From positions 1 to 26,245 of the forward strand of contig CBFHRN010000025.1 in assembly GCA_965658275.1 (NCBI GenBank): a stretch of DNA of 26,245 nucleotides. The letters run 5' to 3'. The notes below the pieces were generated by a model. The model saw only the letters and a program-made list of their open reading frames with translations, did not search any database and was not told the DNA's origin. Each line of letters opens with the position of its first letter. Within the stretch, counting starts at the first letter, position 1. This document shows positions 7,192 to 15,275 of the stretch, one piece after another. A program made the translations under genes and the position numbers. The stretch is from Croceimicrobium sp965658275 (lineage in GTDB: Bacteria > Bacteroidota > Bacteroidia > Flavobacteriales > Schleiferiaceae).

Positions 7192-8607
7192 TCAATTAGT
7201 ATTGATCAGGCCCATTTGAGCCGCTTTGTTTTTTAGGAAGGCCAATGCCTCCTCGTAATCATTTTGAATTTCACCGTCGAGAATAGCGTCTTTCACGGCG
7301 GTTTTTAATTGTCCAATTTCTGGACCTGGTTTCAAGGCGAAGAGATTCATTATTTCCTGACCGTCGACAGGAGGTTGAAAGTTCCGAATGCGATCTTTTT
7401 CTTCTACTTCTTTGATGCGTTCCCGAACTTCTTGGTAGTTTTTTAGAAAACGTCTTTTCTTCTTTTCATTGCGTGTAGTGATATCCGATTCGCAAAGAAG
7501 CATCAATTCGTCTACATCCTCTCCAGCATCGAAGAGAAGGCGACGAGCGGCAGAATCAGTAGCATGATCTTCAGCTACAGCTTGTGGTCTCGATGACAGC
7601 TCTACCATTTTCTTCACGTAGCGCATGGGCTCACCTAAAGGAAGACGTAAACGCTTAAAGATACGAGGTACTATTTTAGCCCCAACAAATTCATGTGAAT
7701 GAAAGGTCCAACCAGTTCCTTCTACATACTTTTTGGTAATGGGTTTGCCAATGTCATGGAATAAGGCCGCGTAGCGCAACCATATATTATCGCTTCTTTC
7801 CGCTAAATTATCAACTACTATGGCGGTATGGTAGAAATTGTCTTTATGGCTTTGCCCTTCGATTTCTTCCACACCGGCAAGGGCAACGACTTCAGGTAAA
7901 AAATGCTGCATCAGACCGGTGCGGTACAGCAGTATTAGTCCTTTCGAGGGCTTCGGGGAAGCCATTATTTTATGGAGTTCCTCCACTATGCGCTCCATGC
8001 TAATGATCTTCAGTCGCTCGTGCTGTGAGCTGATAGCCCTCAAGCAGGTTTCTTCAATGAAGAAGTCCAGCTGAGTAGCAAATCGAATCGCCCTCATCAT
8101 TCGTAGGGGATCATCGCTAAAGGTTATTACTGGATCTAAAGGTGTACGGATAATTCCATTTTGCAGATCTGCTTGTCCCTCAAAGGGGTCCAAGAGTTCA
8201 CCGAAGTTTTCTTGGTTTAAAGAAAGGGCTAAAGCATTTATGGTGAAGTCCCTTCTTTTTTGATCATCTTCACGACTCCCGTCTTCTACAATAGGCTTGC
8301 GACTGTCTCTTTGGTAGGATTCTTTCCGAGCCCCAACGAATTCCAATTCAATATCGCCGTATTTTATTTGAGCGGTTCCAAAGTTTTTAAAGATGTTCAC
8401 TTTAAGACCACCAAGTCTTTTCGCCACTTCTTCAGCCAGTGAAATTCCGCTGCCAACAGCCACAATATCAAGGTCTTTAGGCTCTTTTCGGTTTAGGATT
8501 TTATCGCGTACAAAACCTCCGATCACGTAAGCTTCGAGACCTAAATCATCGGCAGCAGAGCCAATGGTTTCGAATATTTCTTGATTTAAAAATTCTTTCA
8601 AAATCAA
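7192..8607 (-). CDS. cca: CCA tRNA nucleotidyltransferase with HD domain
   Basis: The enzyme adds or repairs the 3' CCA end of tRNAs. The nucleotidyltransferase core shows GGFVRD (30-35), the metal-binding pair DLD (45-47) and RRDFTINAL near residue 118-126, all hallmarks of class II poly(A)/CCA polymerases. The tRNA-binding helices follow (DDPLRMMRAIRFA). A C-terminal HD domain is present (LFHDIGKPITKK), which in this family can have phosphohydrolase activity. The 471-residue length fits Bacteroidota homologues. The ATG at 8607 directly follows the stop of the small membrane protein gene at 8608, and its stop is one base from the next start, so the three genes are a tight operon. The alternative, a poly(A) polymerase, is unlikely in this phylum. 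Confidence 0.93.
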   Translation of the reverse strand: MILKEFLNQEIFETIGSAADDLGLEAYVIGGFVRDKILNRKEPKDLDIVAVGSGISLAEEVAKRLGGLKVNIFKNFGTAQIKYGDIELEFVGARKESYQRDSRKPIVEDGSREDDQKRRDFTINALALSLNQENFGELLDPFEGQADLQNGIIRTPLDPVITFSDDPLRMMRAIRFATQLDFFIEETCLRAISSQHERLKIISMERIVEELHKIMASPKPSKGLILLYRTGLMQHFLPEVVALAGVEEIEGQSHKDNFYHTAIVVDNLAERSDNIWLRYAALFHDIGKPITKKYVEGTGWTFHSHEFVGAKIVPRIFKRLRLPLGEPMRYVKKMVELSSRPQAVAEDHATDSAARRLLFDAGEDVDELMLLCESDITTRNEKKKRRFLKNYQEVRERIKEVEEKDRIRNFQPPVDGQEIMNLFALKPGPEIGQLKTAVKDAILDGEIQNDYEEALAFLKNKAAQMGLINTN

Positions 8608-8955
8608 TTATGCTGGGAACACCTTTTCGGAGTAAATGCTCAGAATTATGAAAATGATAATACCGAGGTAAATACCAACGTGACTTCTTTTGATCTGCCG
8701 TTTTAAGGCCAACAGATCTTCTCGATCATCATCTAGAATAATCGGGTACAGCATCGGGAAAAGTAGAAAAGCCTCCCATCGCAGGCTTCTTTTTTTCTCG
8801 TCTGCCCATTCGAAAAGCAGAAATTTGGAAACAGGCTCTACCTCTTTTTTCTGTTTGAGTTGGAGGTATTGCATTTGCAAGCCTAATTTGATGTAAAAGA
8901 GACCCGAAATAAATAAAATGATTGCTCCAACAAATAAAATGTAGATCAGTTCCAT
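8608..8955 (-). CDS. Small membrane protein of unknown function
   Basis: The 115-residue product has a hydrophobic helix at each end (about residues 4-26 and 94-109) with a ~65-residue charged cytoplasmic or periplasmic loop between them, rich in Lys, Glu and Arg. I do not recognise a family. It is the first gene of an operon with the CCA transferase (zero-base gap) and the PRiA4_ORF3-like gene. A consensus-like -7 element lies 17 bases before the ATG at 8955, supporting this start and expression from here. A longer ORF on the same strand in another frame (8974-8729) lacks coding character and was ignored. Confidence 0.75.
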   Translation of the reverse strand: MELIYILFVGAIILFISGLFYIKLGLQMQYLQLKQKKEVEPVSKFLLFEWADEKKRSLRWEAFLLFPMLYPIILDDDREDLLALKRQIKRSHVGIYLGIIIFIILSIYSEKVFPA

Positions 8956-8971
8956 AAGCCAATTTGCACTG

Positions 8972-8979
8972 CAAAAGTA
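8972..8979 (-). promoter_or_regulatory. -7 promoter element for the 8955-6705 operon
   Basis: On the minus strand the bases read TACTTTTG, a full match to the Bacteroidota -7 consensus TAnnTTTG, 17 bases upstream of the ATG at 8955. A T-rich run (TTTTC) lies about 20 bases further upstream in place of a clean -33 TTG. Confidence 0.55.
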
Positions 8980-9012
8980 CGCTTTAATTAGGACCTTAGA
9001 AAACCTTTGAAC

Positions 9013-10101
9013 CTAGTTTAGATAATGCTTTACCGTTTTTTCAGCCATCTGTTTAGGTAAAAATTCTTGAAGCTTTTGGTAAGCATTTTCACTTAGGCTT
9101 CGTCCTAAATTACCATCATTTTTAAGGCGTTTTACCGAATTGGCCAAGGCATCTACATCTTTAACCGCATTTAGCAGTCCTGTTTGTTGATCGATAACCA
9201 TTTCTGGAATACCTCCCGCTGCGGTAGCAACCACGGGTATCTTGGCCGCAAAGGCATCGAGCACACTGGTGCCTAGGCCTTCCATCTCAGAGGTGAAAAG
9301 GAAGCAATCGCAGTCTTTTAGAATAGCTGGCACATCTTCACGAAAGCCCAGAAAGCTAATTTGTTCTTGAAGGCCAAGATCTTTAGTTAGCTGCTTCAAT
9401 TCCATTTCCATTTTCCCACTTCCGGCAATGAAAAAGTGAAATTGAGGGTCATCCTCTAGTAATTTGGAGGCGGTTTTTATAAAGGTAGCTTGGTCTTTAT
9501 GCCCAGCCAATGCCGCTACATTTAGGACCCAAAATTTGTCCGCATGGGCGGGGAATTCTTCACGAAAACTCCCGGGTTCCAAACCTTCAAATTTGCTGAT
9601 ATCAATAGAGGAATGCACCGTGAACACCTTTTCCGGTTCCTTTATGGAGTCTTTTAAAATCTTGGCAATGGCCTTGCTAACGGCTAAGTAACGGCTAACA
9701 CCTGGGTGATTGTATTTAAAGTGACTTAGGATGGATCGAGCTACGGGGAAGTCTACCCGACGAGAAACGATCAATTTAGCTTTTGCGCCGAAAAGGGCCT
9801 TGGCATATACCGCAAAGCCATGAGCATGGGCATCATGAGCATGCCATACCTTTATAGCATGCTGTTCGCTGTATTTCTTTAGTTTTCGAGAAAACCCAAG
9901 GTCCAGGGAGCTACGCTTTTTTAGGGGAAGAGCCTCAATACCTTCCCTTACAGTCCACTGGTGTAATGGGCTGTCTTTAATGCAAGCAATGTGTTGAGGC
10001 CAGTTTAAAGCTTTTAGCTCTGATGCTAAATAGGCAATTTGCTGTTCACCCCCTCGCCAAGAACGAGCGGTTGAAATATGTAAGACCTTAGGCTTTTCCA
10101 C
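9013..10101 (-). CDS. Glycosyltransferase family 4 (GT-B)
   Basis: The 362-residue product is a cytoplasmic or membrane-associated GT-B glycosyltransferase. The N-terminal domain begins KVLHISTARSWRGGEQQIAYL, with the glycine-rich acceptor loop, and the C-terminal GT1 domain contains VAALAGHKDQATFI, ISFLGFREDVPAIL and the nucleotide-sugar E-x7-E motif within EMEGLGTSVLDAF. No signal peptide is present. The start is GTG at 10101, overlapping the stop of the GT2 gene by 14 bases; no ATG is close. It is the last gene of the long minus-strand run and is followed by a 57-base gap. With the two glycosyltransferases upstream it likely builds lipopolysaccharide core or another surface glycan; the sugar is not predictable. 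Confidence 0.88.
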   Translation of the reverse strand: MEKPKVLHISTARSWRGGEQQIAYLASELKALNWPQHIACIKDSPLHQWTVREGIEALPLKKRSSLDLGFSRKLKKYSEQHAIKVWHAHDAHAHGFAVYAKALFGAKAKLIVSRRVDFPVARSILSHFKYNHPGVSRYLAVSKAIAKILKDSIKEPEKVFTVHSSIDISKFEGLEPGSFREEFPAHADKFWVLNVAALAGHKDQATFIKTASKLLEDDPQFHFFIAGSGKMEMELKQLTKDLGLQEQISFLGFREDVPAILKDCDCFLFTSEMEGLGTSVLDAFAAKIPVVATAAGGIPEMVIDQQTGLLNAVKDVDALANSVKRLKNDGNLGRSLSENAYQKLQEFLPKQMAEKTVKHYLN

Positions 10102-10849
10102 CTTTTTGCAATTTTAGGAGTTTGCGGTATTTTAAAAAGGTGGCATAAGCGGACCATCGGGCAATCATCCAGCCTTCTTTTCCATCCAAAAAACCCATTT
10201 TAAAGATATAGCCTCTAAGGAATTTAAGGCTTGGCGAAAAAATAATTTTTAGCCAATTCGAGCGCTTTCCATTCTTATAAGCGGCCTTTGAGGAGATATC
10301 AGTGAATTTACGAATCTGAGTTAAATGCTCCTCAAGACTGTAAATACTGTAATGAAGGAGATCTCCATCTAAGTATCCAGTGGAGCAACCTTCATTTAAT
10401 GTAAAAGTATCGTGCGGGTTTTGTCCTCCCCATGCACCTTTACGACTGTCCCAAAGCCTTAATTTTTGATCTGGGTACCAAAGGCCATGTCGTATCCATT
10501 TTCCAATGTAATTGGTTAAGCGATTGAGGTAATAGCCATCTTTTTGCCAGTTCTCCTTTACCTTTAGAATGGATTGTTTTAGGGTTTCATCTAAAGCCTC
10601 ATCAGCGTCTAATGACAAAATGTGGGGAAACTTGGCCTGACTTATAGCCCAATTTTTTTGCTGAATATGTCCTTCAAAAGAGTGCTGTACAAATCGAGCT
10701 CCTTTTGCTTTTACGATTTCTTGGGTTTTATCGCTGCTAAAGGAATCCACTACGACTATATCATCCGCGATACCCGCTAATGAGTCGAGGCAGCGCCCAA
10801 TATTGCGCTCTTCGTTATAGGTGATTATGACGGCTGAAATTTTAGGCAT
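10088..10849 (-). CDS. Glycosyltransferase family 2, WaaE/KdtX-like
   Basis: This 253-residue GT-A enzyme starts SAVIITYNEERNIGRCLDSL and carries DDIVVVDSFSSDKTQEI, ending the nucleotide-binding half with the metal-binding motif LDADEAL near residue 95-101. The pattern is that of the WaaE/KdtX group, which adds a glucose to the lipopolysaccharide inner core in enterobacteria; here the exact sugar is unknown. A C-terminal amphipathic region (LKFLRGYIFKMGFLDGKEGW) is typical of this group and probably contacts the membrane. ATG 10849 overlaps the preceding GT4 gene by 8 bases and its stop overlaps the next GT4 gene by 14 bases, so the three transferases are coupled. Linking them to lipid A core glycosylation is inference. 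Confidence 0.88.
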   Translation of the reverse strand: MPKISAVIITYNEERNIGRCLDSLAGIADDIVVVDSFSSDKTQEIVKAKGARFVQHSFEGHIQQKNWAISQAKFPHILSLDADEALDETLKQSILKVKENWQKDGYYLNRLTNYIGKWIRHGLWYPDQKLRLWDSRKGAWGGQNPHDTFTLNEGCSTGYLDGDLLHYSIYSLEEHLTQIRKFTDISSKAAYKNGKRSNWLKIIFSPSLKFLRGYIFKMGFLDGKEGWMIARWSAYATFLKYRKLLKLQKGGKA

Positions 10850-11945
10850 GCGCCTTTAAATCTTGATAAGTTTGCATCCACTGTTCGGCAATAATCTTTG
10901 GATGAAATTGCTGTACAAAGTTATAATTCTGCTTTACAGCCTTCTCTCGCTTATCTCCATCCCAAAAGTAGTTTAAGCCATGCTTAAGACTTTCAATGGT
11001 AATGTCATCCACTAAATAGGAGCCTGGTCCGGCTACCTCTTTTAAGGCCGAATTGTTAGCAGTAATTAGGGCTGTTTTCGAAAACATGGCTTCCAATAGT
11101 GGGATCCCAAAGCCTTCAAATACGGAGGGGTAGGCCATTACCTCCGAAAGTTGGTAGATAGTGGCTAGATCTTTATTGCTGTCTACTTTTAAGACTTGAA
11201 TCAAGGACTTTTGGTCCGAGTTTAAGGAATTGTAGAATTCGGTCCAGTAGGGGGTAGGTCGACCAATTACCACCAAGGGGATTTGCAGTTCAATGCAAGC
11301 TTGAGCCAGTAAAACTGGGTTTTTTCGAGGCTCTAGAGTTCCCACAAATAAAGCAAAGCGATCGGGTAATGGATAGGTTTTTTTTACCTGCTCAAATCGA
11401 TCTTTATGGTCTTCCAAGAATACTTTTTCGCAAGACTGACCAATGACCTTTATTTTTTCGGGCGCGATTCCTAAGAGTTGAATCAGATCATTTCGAGTTT
11501 GTTGACTTATAGCGACGACTAATTTAGCATCGCGGGCCGCCTGTAAGGCCTTACGACGATATATCTTTCGGTCTAGGGCTTTGTACCACTCTGGGTAACG
11601 GAGGAAAATAAGATCATGTATACTTACGACTGAGGCGATACCTCTTTTGCTTAATCCAGTAGGTAGCTCACCACTTAAGCCATGAAAAATATCAACACCT
11701 TCTTTTTGAGCCTGTTTAGCTACTAAAGAACGTCTCCAGATTTGCCCGAAGAGCTTGGTATTGAAATTAGGACGATGCTCCTCGCCATGCTCAAGTTGGA
11801 AAGGGATACTGCCTTTCCAAGGATTGTATAATACGTATCGGTTTTGCGAGAAATACGCATCTAAAGCCTCTAGTAGATTTCGGCCATAATTACCTAATCC
11901 ACTGCGGTTGTGGTAGATTCGTTTGGCGTCAAATGCAATCTTCAT
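10842..11945 (-). CDS. Glycosyltransferase family 4 (GT-B), mannosyltransferase-like
   Basis: The 367-residue product has the GT-B plan: the N-terminal acceptor domain begins IAFDAKRIYHNRSGLGNYGRN with the glycine loop, VVSIHDLIFLRYPEWY follows near residue 125, and the donor domain shows LFVGTLEPRKNP and VFEGFGIPLLEAM (the E-x7-E motif). This pattern resembles mannosyl- or rhamnosyltransferases of O-antigen and exopolysaccharide clusters. Its ATG at 11945 shares one base with the TAA of the dihydroorotase-like gene (TAATG), a re-initiation arrangement. It overlaps the GT2 gene by 8 bases. The family is sure, the sugar and acceptor are not. Confidence 0.9.
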   Translation of the reverse strand: MKIAFDAKRIYHNRSGLGNYGRNLLEALDAYFSQNRYVLYNPWKGSIPFQLEHGEEHRPNFNTKLFGQIWRRSLVAKQAQKEGVDIFHGLSGELPTGLSKRGIASVVSIHDLIFLRYPEWYKALDRKIYRRKALQAARDAKLVVAISQQTRNDLIQLLGIAPEKIKVIGQSCEKVFLEDHKDRFEQVKKTYPLPDRFALFVGTLEPRKNPVLLAQACIELQIPLVVIGRPTPYWTEFYNSLNSDQKSLIQVLKVDSNKDLATIYQLSEVMAYPSVFEGFGIPLLEAMFSKTALITANNSALKEVAGPGSYLVDDITIESLKHGLNYFWDGDKREKAVKQNYNFVQQFHPKIIAEQWMQTYQDLKAHA

Positions 11946-13225
11946 TAAGCTAAGATACTAAGCTGCTCGTTTTGGTAAATCGCTAAGGCTTTGCCCTTTA
12001 AATTCATGTTTTTGAAAGGGTAATTGGCCCCTTTGCTTTGTTTGGTAGCGGGATCAAATTCATAATCCAAATCTGGATCGAAGAAGGTGAGCTCTGCCTC
12101 TTGGCCTTCTGCCACCGATAGGTTTTCTTGGTATTTTAAAACTTCTCGAGGACCACGACTTATAGCTTCTATCAATTTGTCTAGGCCTAAGTCCTCTCCA
12201 CAGGCTTTATTTAAAGCCCCGAAAAAACCTTCCAAAGTAGCCGCCCCAAAACGTGCGATGTCAAATTCGCAGCGCTTTTCTTCAATGGTACGCGGTTGAT
12301 GATTACTACAAATGGCTTTGATTTCTCCCTTTTTAATTCCTTCGATTAGGGCCTGCTGGTCATTTTTTGAGCGAAGAGGAGGGTATACTTTTAAATTCGT
12401 GTCGTAGCTCTCCAAGTCTTCATCGCTAAATACAAGATTCATCAGGTTTACATCGGCACTTAGCTTTAGTCCTTTGGCTTGACCCATTTGAATTAATTCC
12501 AATCCCTCTTTAGAGCTAATTCCTTGAAAGTGAACCGGAGCTTCGCAGTATTCAGCCAAGGCGATATCTCGAGAAAGTCCAATAGATTCGGCTAATGCGG
12601 GTATCCCTTTTAAGCCAAGCCAGGTGCTTTTTTCCCCTTCATGCATTTGGCCATTATTGCGTATGCTTTCATCCTGGGAAAGGACTTGCAAAGCGGGTCC
12701 TATTTCTCGATTGTAGAGGAGGGCTAAGCGCATTAAAGCACTGTTGTTTACAGCTTTATTCCCATGGCTAAAGGCAATCGCACCCGCGGCCTTCATATCG
12801 TAAATTTCGCTGAGTTCTTCACCTTTTAAACCCTTGCTAAAAGAGCCGATTGGGAGTAAGCGAATGGCTATATTTTTATTGGGCTTCAGAAGATACTGAA
12901 TGGCCGCTTTGTTGTCGGTTACTGGTAGTGTTTCTGGGCTCAAAGCAACAGAAGTGAAACCACCTTGAGCGGCAGCCGCGGCCCCGCTAAAAAGGTCCTC
13001 GCGATCTTCATAGCCTGGGTCATTGAAATTAGCTCGCATATCAAGCCAGCCGATGCTTACATGCAGGTTAGGAGCCTTGAATTCTTGAGCTCCCTGGTCT
13101 TCGATTTGATCGGCAATTTGTTTAATTCTTCCACCTTCCAATAATAAGTCTACAACTTTATTGTGGTGCTCCGAGCGAGGGTCTATAACCTTCGCCTGTT
13201 TGATTAGGACTTTTTGCGCGCTCAT
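11945..13225 (-). CDS. Dihydroorotase-like protein, probably catalytically inactive
   Basis: The fold is that of class I dihydroorotases (amidohydrolase superfamily), about 426 residues from ATG 13225. I chose this start because it overlaps the stop of the upstream gene as ATGA; TTG at 13240 would be longer. Motif by motif the active site is gone. The zinc-binding DLHVHLREPG becomes DMRANFNDPG (62-71): both His and the substrate Arg are replaced. HxxHxS keeps only H232, with G235 at the second His. The PHHL site reads LMNL (M262, N263), and the catalytic SDHAPH reads SNHQPR (N308, R312). Such pseudo-dihydroorotases are known; in Pseudomonas an inactive PyrC' holds aspartate transcarbamoylase together. 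A similar scaffold role here is inference. Annotating it as active pyrC would be wrong. Confidence 0.88.
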   Translation of the reverse strand: MSAQKVLIKQAKVIDPRSEHHNKVVDLLLEGGRIKQIADQIEDQGAQEFKAPNLHVSIGWLDMRANFNDPGYEDREDLFSGAAAAAQGGFTSVALSPETLPVTDNKAAIQYLLKPNKNIAIRLLPIGSFSKGLKGEELSEIYDMKAAGAIAFSHGNKAVNNSALMRLALLYNREIGPALQVLSQDESIRNNGQMHEGEKSTWLGLKGIPALAESIGLSRDIALAEYCEAPVHFQGISSKEGLELIQMGQAKGLKLSADVNLMNLVFSDEDLESYDTNLKVYPPLRSKNDQQALIEGIKKGEIKAICSNHQPRTIEEKRCEFDIARFGAATLEGFFGALNKACGEDLGLDKLIEAISRGPREVLKYQENLSVAEGQEAELTFFDPDLDYEFDPATKQSKGANYPFKNMNLKGKALAIYQNEQLSILA

Positions 13226-15225
13226 GTGGTTCGTTTCCAAAGTAATATCATTTCCAAGGCTAGGAAAATCAGCACCGCAAAGATAAAACTTGATCCCAAG
13301 CTTTTGTCTTTCAGAGCCAATCCGGCCTTAAGTTTTGTTAGGCTGCTATTTTCTTGTGGGTCAATAATTTCGACAGAATCCCCAAAGTATTCAATTAATT
13401 GCGAGCGGTCTGCAGCTTTTAAGTCGGATTCTTTACGATCCATATTTAAAGCGAGATTCGCCACCTCCTTTTCATTTAAGCTCAAGGGGTATAAGCCTGG
13501 TTTTAATTCAAGTCCTTCATTTTTAATCTTATATAAACCCTCTTTATAAGATTGCGCTGGAATTAGGGTCTCTTTCTTCCATAGGATGCTCATAGGTTGA
13601 TCGGCACTACCAGAAGCCATTATATCTTGATGCGATGCAAGAGCCCCCATTTCCAGGTAATAGCTAAGTGCTTGATCTTTAAATAATGCGGCATTTACCA
13701 ATAGAGGCATAAAGCTTTCGTGTCCAAGTATATTACTGCTAGCGCCATCAATTTGGCTAAGAGCATAAAATACTTGTCCCTTGGCATAGCTTTTACGGGC
13801 AAGCATGGCATTTCGGTTACTCAATCCCACTAAATTGATGCTCTCTTGGGAGAGGTTGAGCACATGGCTTCTGCTGAAGGGCAAGTCGGGATTTTCAAAT
13901 TCTTCAATAAAAACATCTTGATAAAAGGGATCCTTATAGTTGATGCTTTGAGCCCTTAAGCTATCAGTTTGCCATTTGTCTGAGACCTGTATACCAAAAT
14001 AGGATAGGTTTTCCTGCAAGGCTGGAGCGGAATTCCGGGCTAATACCCAAAGGTTGGCTCCTTTAGACAAATGGTTTTGAAGGTTAACTTTCAGATTTTC
14101 GATCGATTGATCAGTATGCAAGATGATTAAACTGGCGGTTTCCAGTTTTGAGTAGTTCACATCTCGAAGCCCGCTCTCTTGAAAATCAAAGTATTTGTTA
14201 GCGAAAAGGGCTTTAATTTTTTCGGGTAAAGGCTCTCCTAAGGCATAAACAAGCGGCGCTTGTTGATTTTGAAAAGCAAAGTAAAATTGATTATCAAAGT
14301 TGGGTTTTCCTTTATCGATGCGGATCTCTCCCTTGTGATAAGAGCCTTTAGGAACGGTAAAAGGAATTTCAATCTTTTGCTCTTTTCCACCTTCAATTTC
14401 CAACAACTGGGCAGAATAAAGACTATCGTTAAACTTCAGTTCAAGACTGAAGGTATTTTTTTCAGAGCTTTCGTAACTCAGCCAAATGCTAAGGCTTTGC
14501 TCCATGCCTTCTACAAAAATGGGCTTGTCAAAGCCGATGGAGTCTATGGCAATATTGTTGGCACCTTCTAAGCTTTTTAACGGAATTAGGTTTATTTCTT
14601 CGGATTCATTGGAAGCAGGCAAGGAGGCCTCGAATAGGCTGTTTTGGAAATCACTGATTAGGTAAACCTTATTCACCGCATCTTCTTGATAGTTATTACG
14701 GCATCCCTGCAGCAAAGTGGTCAAGGATAGAAATCTACTGTTGTAATCCAGTCTATCCAACCAGTCTAAGCTAAGTTTAGGACTGTTAAACCCTTGGCTC
14801 GAAAAGCCTCCAAGGTTGCTGTAAACTTTAACCTTCGCACTTTCGGGCAGATTTTGAAGAATATCAGCCGCAATAATTTTAGCCTGAACGAAAAGAGGTC
14901 CTTCTTCGCCACTTCTTTTCATCGAGTAGCTATTGTCTATGTAGAGGTGATGGACGACTTCACTCTCTTCAAGGGAAGTTGATTCATCTAGCACATAGGG
15001 TTGCGAAAATGCGAATACGAGAAAGCTTAGGGCCAAGGCACGCATAGCGAAAATGAGCCAATAGCGCAGTTTTTTAATGGCTTTACTTTCTTGCTCTAAT
15101 CGTTTGAGGAATCTTGTGTTACTGAAAAAAACGGTCTTGGCCTTTCTGAAATTGAAGAGGTGTATGAGCAGGGGAATGCTCAAAGCGGTTAGGGCCCATA
15201 GAAATTGAGGAAAACCGAAATTCAT
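13222..15225 (-). CDS. BatA/VWA-domain inner-membrane protein
   Basis: The 667-residue product starts with a BatA N-terminal domain: helix 1 at about 7-25 (FLWALTALSIPLLIHLF), a basic cytoplasmic segment, and helix 2 at about 55-76. A periplasmic von Willebrand A-like domain follows with a MIDAS motif D97-N-S-Y-S101 and VYLISDFQNS further on, then a long beta-rich region and a final transmembrane helix near residues 640-660 ending in a short basic tail. The layout fits Bacteroidota BatA-domain proteins, of unclear role in envelope or aerotolerance functions. Its stop overlaps the dihydroorotase-like start by 4 bases. A consensus -7 element lies 8 bases before the ATG, so it may begin a new transcript after the 50-base gap. 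Confidence 0.85.
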   Translation of the reverse strand: MNFGFPQFLWALTALSIPLLIHLFNFRKAKTVFFSNTRFLKRLEQESKAIKKLRYWLIFAMRALALSFLVFAFSQPYVLDESTSLEESEVVHHLYIDNSYSMKRSGEEGPLFVQAKIIAADILQNLPESAKVKVYSNLGGFSSQGFNSPKLSLDWLDRLDYNSRFLSLTTLLQGCRNNYQEDAVNKVYLISDFQNSLFEASLPASNESEEINLIPLKSLEGANNIAIDSIGFDKPIFVEGMEQSLSIWLSYESSEKNTFSLELKFNDSLYSAQLLEIEGGKEQKIEIPFTVPKGSYHKGEIRIDKGKPNFDNQFYFAFQNQQAPLVYALGEPLPEKIKALFANKYFDFQESGLRDVNYSKLETASLIILHTDQSIENLKVNLQNHLSKGANLWVLARNSAPALQENLSYFGIQVSDKWQTDSLRAQSINYKDPFYQDVFIEEFENPDLPFSRSHVLNLSQESINLVGLSNRNAMLARKSYAKGQVFYALSQIDGASSNILGHESFMPLLVNAALFKDQALSYYLEMGALASHQDIMASGSADQPMSILWKKETLIPAQSYKEGLYKIKNEGLELKPGLYPLSLNEKEVANLALNMDRKESDLKAADRSQLIEYFGDSVEIIDPQENSSLTKLKAGLALKDKSLGSSFIFAVLIFLALEMILLWKRTT

Positions 15226-15232
15226 TAAAAAA

Positions 15233-15240
15233 CAAAAGTA
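15233..15240 (-). promoter_or_regulatory. -7 promoter element before the BatA-like gene
   Basis: The minus strand reads TACTTTTG, a full TAnnTTTG match, 8 bases upstream of the ATG at 15225. It sits in the only sizeable gap (50 bases) of the ten-gene minus-strand run, so it may give the BatA/dihydroorotase-like/glycosyltransferase half its own promoter. A clean -33 TTG is not apparent. Confidence 0.5.
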
Positions 15241-15275
15241 AAGCTTTGAGGCTTACCGTCATGAAGAATTTTGCC

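Noticed and set aside
13214..13549. Open frame of 111 codons on the plus strand opposite the BatA-like gene
   Set aside because: It is a shadow of the membrane-protein frame; composition (Ser/Lys/Phe-rich) is that of a reversed coding strand.
15227..15256. Hairpin GTAAGC/GCTTTAC followed by a T-run on the minus strand, possible terminator after the hydrolase gene
   Set aside because: The stem is six pairs with a bulge and AT-rich, and the T-run overlaps a full -7 element and reaches the next start codon. A promoter explains the bases better.
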